A DNA stretch of 64,000 nucleotides. Source: Beroe forskalii (taxonomy: Eukaryota; Ctenophora; Nuda; Beroida; Beroidae). The notes beneath the pieces were generated by a model that searched no databases, had not been told where the DNA came from, and worked only from the letters and a program-made list of their open reading frames with translations. The DNA is taken from contig WFMF01000067.1 in assembly GCA_011033025.1 (NCBI GenBank), forward strand, positions 372,001-436,000, in the 5' to 3' direction. Both the position numbers and the translations under genes were made by a program. Below are positions 43,201-55,200 of this stretch, piece by piece (the stretch's first letter is position 1; every line of letters starts with the position of its first letter).

Positions 43201-46200
43201 CTTTCGAATCATGTGATATGGTTGTCGTCAGCTGGTAGTGACGACCGAGACAGTGTCTTCATATATGTTCTTGTAATATAACGTTCCAAAGTCTCACTGC
43301 ACCATCTTGAGCCACGACACACAATATAATTGTTCTTATACGTGATCTGCTCTACCGCTAGACTTTTCTTTAGCTTTCTCGACAAAACATCTGGCATTTA
43401 TACAGTGATACCGCAAAATGACTGGTATATACAACGTCATCAGCTCACCATTATAAACCATAATAATGACATCACATCCATATAACCACTTCTTATAATA
43501 TTCGAGTGTAATTTCTTTAGATCCCTCATCAATCACACGTATAATTCCTAACCTAGGACCTATAAGGTTGTGCAATAAGGTCGATCATATTACAGCAACT
43601 CTGTACTGTAGTATGTAGCTAAAAATACAAACTTACAATGCGTCTACTACGTGTCAGATGCTCATTACATATCACAGTGTGTCTTTCTGATAAAGGTCTC
43701 CAGGTGTTTTCCTGTTTATCATGCGAATGTAAAGGGGCCCTATAATAAAACACCATCTCAACTTTGGGAAAACTGAGCGAGGGTATTTCAAAATGAGGTG
43801 TTTTTTTGTGAAATTAATCGATACCTAGACCATCAGCGAAATTAACGACATTCACCATTATTCGTTATCTTGTCGCATCTTCGAACCATTAAATGATGAT
43901 CTTACACCAAGCCACCTACCACTTGTTGGCTGTCCACAAAATATATACACAGTAATTCATAGAAGTTATATAAGAACAGGTGTGGTAACCAACACAGATA
44001 CCAACCTCTGAAATGTACGAATTATAACGCTCACTATAGGCGTGCTACCGATCCATAGCCAGATCAGAATGACGTCATTATCATAGCGAAGAATAGTGCG
44101 CTGATTACATCACACCTTACTTGCCTAGTTCATGACTAGTACCGGTCACAGAACGATACATGGAGCTGTTATTATATATGGGCATTATACCCCGCGCGTG
44201 CGATAAATAGACGGTTATTTTCAACAATTTGACGTCATATTGCGACCGCCTATTTATATTCTGAGCATATATTAACACAGCTGCTGAACTTTATCATAAC
44301 ACGGCGCTAGTTACGCAAGGGAGAGAGAGGAGGAATGCTCTGAATGCTATCATTAGCCTCGTGTACAATACAGTGGGAGCTATAGTCACGATTACGGAGT
44401 AACGTTGAAGAGGACAGAAGGAGGAGAGATGGAGAGGGAGGAACCAAGATTCAAGTTCTATTTTCAGAACTCACCTAAGATGTGCGGAATATATAAGCCA
44501 ATTAATATACTATTTTGAAAGAAGGAGAGAAGAAGGAGGAAAGAAGCATATCGAGTACTATTTTCCAGAATATCGACGATAAAATAAAGTAATAAAAGTG
44601 CAAAAGACTTCTCCATAATTTCTCCTTGAATTATAATATCTCCTCTATTTCCTAACCTATTTTCTAAAGTGTAAGAGACTTGAACTGCTTAATATTTTCT
44701 AACCTCCTCATTGAGCTGGATATCAAGTCCCTCCGCCAGAGCGTCAGTGATGACACTGTATCCCTTGTAGAGGAAGGCGTGGTCCCCCGTGAACTGGGAA
44801 TATTCCTCGTTCTGATCCCACCACATCCCCGACACCTGGGGACGCGGGATATTTGGTTAATTCTATGCCCTCGCACAGCTCAAGCGGAACCACCGCATCC
44901 CTGGTCCCCTGGACCCTGACGCAGGTTATTTAATTAAAACATTCCACAACGCCCTCGCACGGCTCGGATGATGGCGTTACAACTTACATCTGATAACACC
45001 ATTGGGCCCTCCACCGAATTTTTGTCGAGCATTATTTTGTCAGCCTTAGACTCAGAGAGCCGTTCAACGCCCTTCCACGGGTGTTTCGTGCACGACTCTC
45101 AAAGTGAAAAGGCATTAATTTCACCAGTGAGATCAAACAGATCAATTTGCAGCACTTCTGTTTACACACGAATTAAAATCTAAATATATTCCAGGGGATC
45201 AAGGGATGGTCATTGGTAAGAACAGTGACGCCACAACCTGGTTATCACGATCTGAACTTGGTACGATGAGGCACATTCCGGGAATAGTGAGATATATAGT
45301 GATTCCTGGGATTATTTAATCTACAAACTACAGTACAGAACTTGTGCTGTAGTTTGGACCGTCCATGTCTCAGGGTTAGGAAAGGGCAACATGATTTTAT
45401 TTTTTCGGCAGATGATTTAATGACCACACATTTTGAACAATTTATTATTCGCAAACAATTGTGTTGTCGAACCGATTGTTGTTACCTATGCTCAAATAAT
45501 GTGACAATATTGACGAATCATAAAGCAAGAAATAGATGATGAACTTCTAAAAAAAGTAAAATTGTTATATGCAAAACAATAAAAAAAAAGCTTAATGTGT
45601 TACATTAATTAAATTCATAGCGCTCACAATCAAGACCCAATAACTCAATATGTAAAAAAAATAAAACAAAAAGAAAACCCGAAGAAAAAACCAAGGCTTC
45701 ATAAATTAAAAAAGAAAAAAGATCAAATAAAAAAATGAGAAAAAGTATAAAGAAAAAAGCATGAAAAGGAAAAAAACAAAGCAGGTTACCTTTGAAATAG
45801 GTGCTCCACAGGCGTACTCGAGGTTACTGAGATGGAACTGTAGCAGCCTCTTCTCATCCTCACTAAACTCCTGCCTGTTCTGCGACATGGAAAGTTTGTG
45901 GAGCTCCATTATCTTGTCTTCTAGGGATATCCTGTAGGGGAGGGGGGCGTCAGGGGATCATATGATCTGTTTATGAACATGAACTGCTGCCGAGGTACGG
46001 TCAGAGGACTGCTACCTCGCACTGGTATTGTTCCTAAATATTGATGAGATAAGGGATATTTTCTAGGGATATTCTGGAGGGGAGGCGAATCATCATCAGG
46101 GGATCATACATTGATGAGATTAGAGTCAGAGATACCTTTTTAGATCCCAATGTTGATGAGATATACCATACTGCCGGAACCCAACCCCTCACGGGATATA

Positions 46201-49200
46201 CTGACTACTGACCATCCCTAACCCCACCCCCCATACCCCACCCCAACCCTACCCATCAAACCTTACTCCATCTCTCCCCTCACCTCATACTGTTCCCTCC
46301 CCTCACCTCATACTGTTTTCTCCTCGTATGCTCTCCCTACTTTCCAGTCTACTCTTGGCCAAGTTAAGTCGCTCCAGCTTCCACTCGGCCACAGCGTCCA
46401 GCAGGGCATTGAAGTGGAAGTCAGTCCGTCTGTCGTGGTCCGGGGCCGCAGGACAACCGTTCTCCTCGAATAGTTCACATCCGTTGTCACGGATTACGTG
46501 CAGGGGGATGTCCAGCTGAAGGGGGGGTTAAATTGGGAGAGGGGTTAGATTGGAAGAGGGGTTAAATTGAGAGAGGAGTTAGATTGGAAGAGGGGTTAGA
46601 TTGGAAGAGGGGTTAAATTGGGAGGGGGTTAGATTGGAAGAGGGGTTAAATTGGAGGAGAGGGGTTAGATTGGAAGAGGGGTTAGATTGGAAGAGGGGTT
46701 AGATTGGGAGAGGAGTTAGAATGGGAGAGGGGTTAGATTGGGAGAGGAGTTAGAATGGGAGAGGGGTTAGATTGGGAGAAGAGTAAGATTGGAGGAGAGG
46801 GGTTAAATTGAAAGAAAGGTTAAATTTGAAGAAGGGTTCAATTGAGAGAGGGTTAAATTGGAAGAGGGGTTGAATTGGGAGAGGGTCAAATGGAAAGAGT
46901 GGTTAGATTGAAACATGGGTTCCCACAACGTGGGTCACCCTAAAAAGATTGATTCGCGATAGTCACGTGAAATTCAAAAGGTGAATTTCTAAAAGTAGTC
47001 GAGTTATTCATTAATAAGAAAAAAGCTTTACAACATTTCCTTGTGTTTGATGATGAAATACGGGCACCCGAGCTTGTTGTCAAGGTGGCACCTCAAAACT
47101 GACGGGAAAATTTACACCTATCAGTTATTCGACATGCGGCTTACCAATAAATGGCTCACCCTCAAAAGGATTATCCCACGTTCTAAAATTCATGATAGCA
47201 TAAAGCAAACATATTATTTCTTTTTTAAAAGTTTTAGGACATATTCGATGAATTTTGACACGATAACTTTTACAAGGAACATGGGTCCCCACAACGTGGG
47301 TCGCCCTCAAAAGATATATAATAGTCACGTGATTTTTAAAAAAGTGAGTAAGCTATTCACTACCGTAATACGAAAAAAGTTAGGTATACTACATTTCCTT
47401 GTGTTTGAAAACACAACTGGAAGAGGGATTTTAATTGGCACTATTTATGATTTTAAATCTTAAAATGGAAATATCTTTCGTGGCAGACTTGAGTTTGTTA
47501 GAAGTTGTGCCAGAATGGTTTTATAGATTTGACATCATTATTATTTATTGATTTGGCTAACAAAAACACTAGGAGCTAGACAGTGGACATAGTGGTATCT
47601 ATAAACTGTTGGGGAAAGCTGAATCAAAATTGACCGATTTAACTGCCATGATTAGCTCAATTTCAAAAGATTTATGCATATACGATACAGGTTTTGAGTC
47701 TATGGATTCCCCTTTTCCAGTTGTCTTTGAAAAAACAGTGATAAAATAGGGCATTGTTATTGTTATGAAATGCTGTGAAAATTTGAAAAAAATTTACATC
47801 TGGAAACAAAGACAGACACAGTCATATTTCATAAACATGACATCCTTTAAAAGTTTTGGGGAAAGTTCTATGAAGTTTCTCACTTGATTCGCAATAGTCA
47901 CGTGAAATTCAAAAAGTGAATTTCTAACGGTAAATGCGTTATTCATTGGTAAGAAAACAGCAATACAATATATCCTTGTGTTTGATGATGAAATACGGGC
48001 ACCCGAGCTTGTTGTCAGATGGCACCTCAAAACTGACGGGAAAATTTACACCTATCAGACATTCGACATGCGGCTTACCAATAAATGGCTCACCCTCAAA
48101 AGATTATCCCAAGTTCTAAAATTCAAGATAGCATATAGCAAACAAATTCTTTCTTTCTTTAGAGTTTCAGGACATATTGAATTTTGACATCCATAACTCT
48201 TACTGGGAACATGGGTCCCCACAATGTGGGTCACCCTGAAAAGATAGATCACGTGAAATTTTATGGTGATGAGTGAGTTATTCATTACCGTTATACGAAA
48301 AAAAGCTAGGTATACTACATTTCCTTGTGTTTGAAAACACAACTGGAAGAGGGATTTTAATTGGCACTATTTATGATTTAAAATCTTAAAATGGAAATAT
48401 CTTTCGTGGCACACTTGAGTGTGTTAGAAGTTGTGCCAGAATGGTTTTATAGATTTGAAATCATTATTATTTATTGATTTGGCTTGAAATGGCACCTCTC
48501 AAAATCCATTCAGAGAATCCAATAATATTACAAAACAAACTTCTGCAGTCTGTACGTCAGGTTGTATTTTCCTCATTAAACTCATTTATTATCAACTTTT
48601 TGAATATTGTTTGGTAATACACAGAGATCAAATAGAAAATGAAAATGGGCAATTCGCCAGACTGTTTTTTGATGCTCAATTATTTGCAATTGCCAAGAGC
48701 AGAAAAAAGAAATATATGGGCAAGATGCCAATAGGAGCTTGGTAGTAGGAATACTTTTTTTCAAGTCTAATTGCTGTAAACTTCAGAAGTTATTATTAAA
48801 TCTTAACAACATTTCCGGGTCGCTCAATTATCCGTTTACGTATCGGACCTTTGCACGACAATATTCTGCTCATTGAGTTTTAAATCTTGCCTGCAGCCAA
48901 GACATCCGTTATTTGAAACAGACTAGGAAACTCTTTTTGAAAGTTTTATATCCATCGTCCAATGAAAGAGCTTGGTTTTGACTTTAGGAGCGGCATGAGA
49001 GGAAAGAAATATAATATTTAACAATAGTATAACAGTAGAATGATATAACAGTAGAGTCGGTAGAGGAGACACCCATCAATAACTCCTCGAGGGTTCTAGA
49101 GCAAGTCAACGGAGTGTAAACTTTATACACTGAGTACACTCGATTGACGAGAACAACACTGAGTTGACGAGACCATCCTTGAAAACCTGATACTTGTGTT

Positions 49201-52200
49201 GGTAGGCCTGATACTGGCGCGATAGAGGCGTGATACTTTCGTGATACTGGTGTGATACTTGCGTGATACTGGCGCGATACAGGCGTGATACTTTCGTGAT
49301 ATTGGTGTGATACTTGCGTGATACTTGCGTGATACTGGTGTGATACTGACGTGATACTTGTGTGATACTTGCGCGATAGCGACGTGAAGAAGGCCTGATA
49401 CTGGCGCGATACTGGCCTAGACGAATCGCTCAATTTACCTTAAGGACCAACATATTTTGATGATATTTTCGCGAAATACTCGTTTTTAGCAGTTTCGCAA
49501 CAAAATGTATACATCCAGATATATATAACTGTCGCAGTACTACGTATATAAGAATTCATATCCGCACCTGTTTACACATGAGTGTGGTGGGGTTATTGAT
49601 GCAGCCCGTTATTATCTGTGCTCCTTTAGCAACACAAATACCGAAGGCCGTGTCGTCCCAGATTCGGCCCCCGATACGGTCCCTTCCCTCGTATATCACC
49701 ACTTTGTACCTGCCGATCAGAATCCAGTATAAATTTCTAAGTCATGTGCTTGGAAAAAAAAAGGTATCGAAATTTAAGTCTTAATACTAAATTGTTGAAT
49801 GGACAAAGTATCATCAATGACGAAACGGTAGGTAGACACTGGTAGAATCAAGGTAGGAAATCAGACTTTCAAATCAGATATACCTATCTAATAGGAAAGA
49901 TCTTAATTCTTTAAAACTATAACCCGAACTCTTCTCAACTTACCCGAACATTGTGAGTTGTCTAGCTGCAGCGAGTCCCGCGATTCCCGCACCTATCACC
50001 GCCACGGTGGGTTTCCGTTGCGGGGTGATGATCATGAGGTCCGGGTTGATTGTCAGCGGGAGGATGCCCGTGTTGATGATACCCCGCTGTGTGAGGAAGG
50101 AGAGCACCCGCAGCGCTTCCAGACTGTACCTGTGCGGGGGGGATTTAGGGAGTATTAGGGAGGGCGTTTTAGGGAATTTAGGGAATTTAATCAGAGTGGG
50201 GATCAATGAGTTTAATGACCTGCGGACCTTTAAAACTGTACCTGTACAGAGCCCGGGAATTTAGAGTATTAGGGAGGGGGTTTTAGGGAATTTTTATCAA
50301 AGTGGGGATTAATTCAGAGTTAAATAACCTGCGGACCTTCCAGACTTTACCTACGAGGAGGGAATTAATGAGCCAATCAACAAGAGAGAAAGTAAGGAGT
50401 GAGTGGCATATTGTCAAATACCACAGCGGGGCTCGATTACTTCATGTGTACCTATTTCCGTCGCATTTTATCTGATAACCACTTAGTAAACACCCATCAT
50501 GTTTGTAAGCACTAATCACTGTGCCCCATCCCCTCCCCCTAATTACCACCCCTATTACCACCCCTATTACCACTCCCATTCATAGGAGTCTAGAGTAGTT
50601 TCAGTGAGCAGATCTCCAGTGCAATATATGCATGTGGTATTAAGGTTAACCTACTGGTATGAAGTGAGTGTGGCGCTCCACAAGGTTCTGTGATAAGACC
50701 GCTATGTGATGTCATAAATTAGCCATTCTAAGCCATGATAATGACGTCACTGTAAACCGCATACCAGTATTATTCCGACATTAAGTTATATATATGTACA
50801 AAGCCGGGATGATAAGGATCTGAACTCAAACATTTATACGCCACGCGCGAGAAATAGGCGGGTAGGATGACGTCATTATCCTATTATATCATGATGTAGT
50901 GAGTTGATGACGTTGAACCGCCTATTTCTCGTGCGCGGCGTTTAGAGCTCTCAGTTTATATTACGTATATACTTCTGACTTCAATTATAGTAGCCTCGGC
51001 AGAGATTGCGATAATTTCACCAGGGTGGTGGTGAATGGTGATGATTATGATGTTAAATCGGGGGCAGAGTTATTTTATATATGATTTGATTTTCCCTGAA
51101 CTTCATATAATAGGTATCCCATCCTATGTCGAGCAACTAGAAACTGAGTTCATGCCACGAATGGTTGGCATGTCGGTGCAGTGAAAGGGCGTATACCAAC
51201 TCATGAAACTATTTTCATAGGAAAATTCAATGTGAGAAATTCCTGGAAATTCAAGGTGATGAATGATCATGTTGCGTTATCAAACTCTTAGTTTTATCCC
51301 TACAAAATTCAGGTGTTATTAAATATCGGCTGACTCACTTATCGCAATTCCTGCATCTTTCGATTTTCATTCCACTTCAATGGAATGAATTGAACTTTTC
51401 TTTAAAGGCGAGCAGATGATCTTCACACTATCTTAGCATAAAATTCTTTTCTTATATTTCTTATCCTCAATATGAGCTTAAAACTTAATACTAGCATTGG
51501 ATTTGGACACGATAATTCATAAATTACACTGCTTTCAGAGCTCAGTCAATAAAATTCAGAGAAACGCCCCTTAAAGTCTTCAGTTCCATTCATTCCAAAT
51601 ATTCTTATAATTACTCCTTTCACTCTCGTATATTCTTCGTAAACCATCAACTCAATCTATACTTTTGTCTTTTTATAAAAACTTTGGCACACTAAATTAT
51701 AGCTCCACCAACGTCATCACACCACTGTAAACCATGATAATGACGTCATCACACGACTGTAAACCATGATAATGACGTCACTGAAAATAGTCGTGACTCA
51801 TCATATATTGTCAAACAAACCAAATACTTAGAAAACTTACATGCCAATGAATGGCGGGTGGAAATGATGTCATTATCAGGGTTTAGGATGGTAAACCTCT
51901 GACGACAAACCACCTAAATTATCACACACGCCCACACACACACATCCACACCTCCACCCGGGAGGTGAAATTACCAGCCCTTCCTTTGTCATGAGCGGCG
52001 AGCCAGTCAAAAACAACTGCCGATATACGATTCATAATCGTCAGGAGATTAGACATAAATGAAGGACGGCCGAGGTGACATCATACCAACATTGACGAAG
52101 GAAATATAATTGATGATGTCAAATTGATTATTATTCAGTCACGGACATTGCATATATTCCTACATTCAAATGGGAAAATAAATACCTTTTCCTTCAACTG

Positions 52201-55200
52201 GGTTATGAAATACTGAAATATGCAGATTTCTGTTGAAATTATTCGCTACAAAGGAGTTAGAAGTTAGGAAGAAAGTGATATGACAATGCGGCAAGGCACG
52301 CCCAATGACATTGGTACATAGTACATACTCGCCTCGATTAGGGTTGCCTTAAATAGGTCGTGTACAGAATGAAATAACCTACTCAAACTAACTCCATTCT
52401 TTCCATGCCCCTAAACTAACCTGATTTTAACCAGCCCCCCCCAACTAAGCCGATTCTGATCCCTCAACTATTTACTGATTCTGCCTTCTGAATCTAATAA
52501 CCCTCAACTAACCTGATTCTAACCATATCCTCAACTAACCTAATTCTCACCCTCAACTAACCTGATTCCTTCCATGCCCCCCCTCCTAAGCCCCTCACTA
52601 ACCTGATTCTGACCATGTCCCCTAAGCCCCTCACTAACCTGATTCTGACCATGCCCCTCACAATAACTGCTCTCTCCACGTCCACAACGGTGAGGTGTTC
52701 CTTGGGGTTGGTGTTCCACAGTGCTAATATCAGGTTCCTCATCGCTAGGTAGAACACCTGGAACCTGTGTAGATTAGATATCGTTTAAACTGGCACGCGA
52801 TATAGGAAGAATTATACGTGGTTATTATAGTTAAAGATGGAATATACTGAACGGGATCTTGGATGAATATAACTTAGGAGGTAGAAGTTTAAATGGTCAG
52901 ATGTTCACTGTTAACTTTTTGAATATCATGTGATAATCCTTTTCAGCTGAATTATAGGTATAGATGAATTATTTATGAGAATTAAAGGTCCTCAACTCTT
53001 CAATTAGTCACTTCAGTCCGCGATAATCGAATAAATCGGTTGCTAATAATTTGTGAGCGAAAGTTTTAATTTGTTACATTATTTTATTAAGTGTCATACC
53101 ACCTGGACTTGAATTTCTAAGAAACGGAGGGGAGAGGTATTCTATTCTTAAATAATTAAGTTATTGCGAATAACCTCTCCCCGGATTCAACGAAACATGC
53201 ATATAATTAATTCTAGAATAATTTATTTTAATATTGGTTACTATTTATAATATATTTTGTTTAGTTAGGAAAGGGAACAAATAACTTGATAGGTAACAAA
53301 TTATAGTTGTGAGAAGGTAGAAATCTTCGAATGTTCTGGCTACAGTACCTACTTACCTACTCTCATAAGAATGAATTAAAATACGGTGACTTTCCAATTG
53401 AAGTGGCTTAATTTTGAATTTCACATTTTGAGTCTTTGCTGATTATGTAAATCCTTAAATCAAAGAGTCGAGTTAATCCTAATTTCACAGTAGCAGATAA
53501 CTGCGAACAAAAACAATGTCAATTTCCCAAACCTCTTGAACTCAGGGAAGGTCCTCTCCTCGTCCATCTCCATGATATCAGGTCTGAAACACAGCGCTTT
53601 CCCTTGCTGTCCAGGCTGGTTGAAGGGTTTGAAGTTGTTATCCAGAGGCCCATCCATCACCACTGAAATCAGATTAGAGATGCAATATTTTATGGTATTG
53701 ATACATTGATAAAGGAGTAAAAAAGTGTCTATAACTGGAATCTGCATCAATCAGTCTTTGAATCGATTGAAATAAGAAATGTAGACTCAAAGCCACTCAT
53801 AATTTTGCTTAGTAATCAATGGTCTGCAACGTGTCACGATGTAGCAATTGATACACTCTCATCCACCAATGCCAGTGGCGACAAGTTGGCACATAAACTT
53901 ATCCAATCGAAACAATCACATGACCATCACTAACCAATTAGAACACAGAATAAACATCACGTGACTTCCCCAACTCCCTACCTGGCTCGGCCATGAGCTC
54001 CTCTGAATCATGTCCATTTCTCTTAGGTTGCTGGTAGACACTGGAGCTCATGCCCACCCCATCACTGTAGTAGTGGACCAGGAAGGGTTCTGCGGGGGAG
54101 TTCTTGATAAGGGGCGGCACCCCCAACCGCTCCAGCCACCCCGAACTGCTGACCACTGTTACGTCGTGTGACTCCTCCGCTTGACACGTCAAATCCTGGG
54201 GGAGGGGGTGAGTGGTGGTATGAAGAGACATTCGTGGACATTTAGACAATAGACATCAATATATATCCATGATTATGAGAGAAGACTAGTCGTAAATGAT
54301 CAATTGATCAAACCATGTGAGTGCCATTGAGAGGTATTCAAGATGAGGAGTTAGTGAATGGCCAGTCATCAAACCTTCCCATGTGAGTGATAATCAGAGA
54401 CATTCATGAAGAGACGAAATGACAGGCCAGTCATAAAACCATGATGGAAATTTCATGCTTACATGTTTACTAACTGTATCCATTTTACGATTAAGTTACG
54501 AAACCCACCTGCTACAATTCATGCTATAACCAATTAAGTTATTAAACCTGCCTCATTTCGTAGGAACATCCCACGCATTTCCCTGGGTCTCACAAGAATA
54601 CCCTGCGAGAGACATGAACTGATGCTACAACATCCCTCATTAACTCATTATATCATTCTTCACGGACTGGTGAGTTAGTGTGCCTGCGCGAGAAATAGGC
54701 GGTTAAAATGACGTCATTATCTTAGCGGAATGTAGTAAGTTAATGACGTATTCAACCGCCTATTTTTAGCGCGAGGGGATTTTATTGACCATGCTGAGTG
54801 CTGACAGTGTATGCAAGCTGTGACAGTGTTTTAGGACTGTAATTGACACAAGGTCTTTGGGTTGGTAGCTTTGAAATGTGCTAAACGTCGCCAGGTGCTG
54901 TTACAATAGGAAATACAGAGTTATAACTTCCTGTAGCTCCAAAGACATATCCTATTATATCCAGGTACATAGTATGTAAACTTGCTTGTCACGAACCAAA
55001 TTTACAGGGAGGCCTGACGCTCACAGCTCACCATTTTAAACCATGATAATGACGTCATTATCAACCACTGTAGGTGATCTTTTGTAGGGGTGGCGGAAAA
55101 AACAGTGGCTTGTTGTAACTCGTAAAACGGTCCTAATAACATAATAGCGCTGTAAATGGGTGATATTTGTATATTACATATAAAAGTGATATATAATATT

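Larger units (their letters stand above)
34279..44703 (-). other. KDM1B intron 12 (10.4 kb), repeat-filled
   Basis: Contains a diverged hairpin copy at about 35985-36110, a tandem repeat (37247-37530), MITEs (37893, 44187), and two large TIR elements (38645-40275, 40317-42831) lying almost end to end. No nested gene was recognised. The stretch 42832-44186 has nothing I can identify. Confidence 0.6.

Noticed and set aside
48984..49433. 149-codon minus-strand frame with SHQYHASI repeats
   Set aside because: It is a translation of the GTGATACTGGC minisatellite inside KDM1B intron 9.
54550..54610. Possible KDM1B exon in frame [19 protein letters not shown]
   Set aside because: Exons 3, 4 and 5 already account for the whole CW region with continuous phase, and this stretch has no family similarity.
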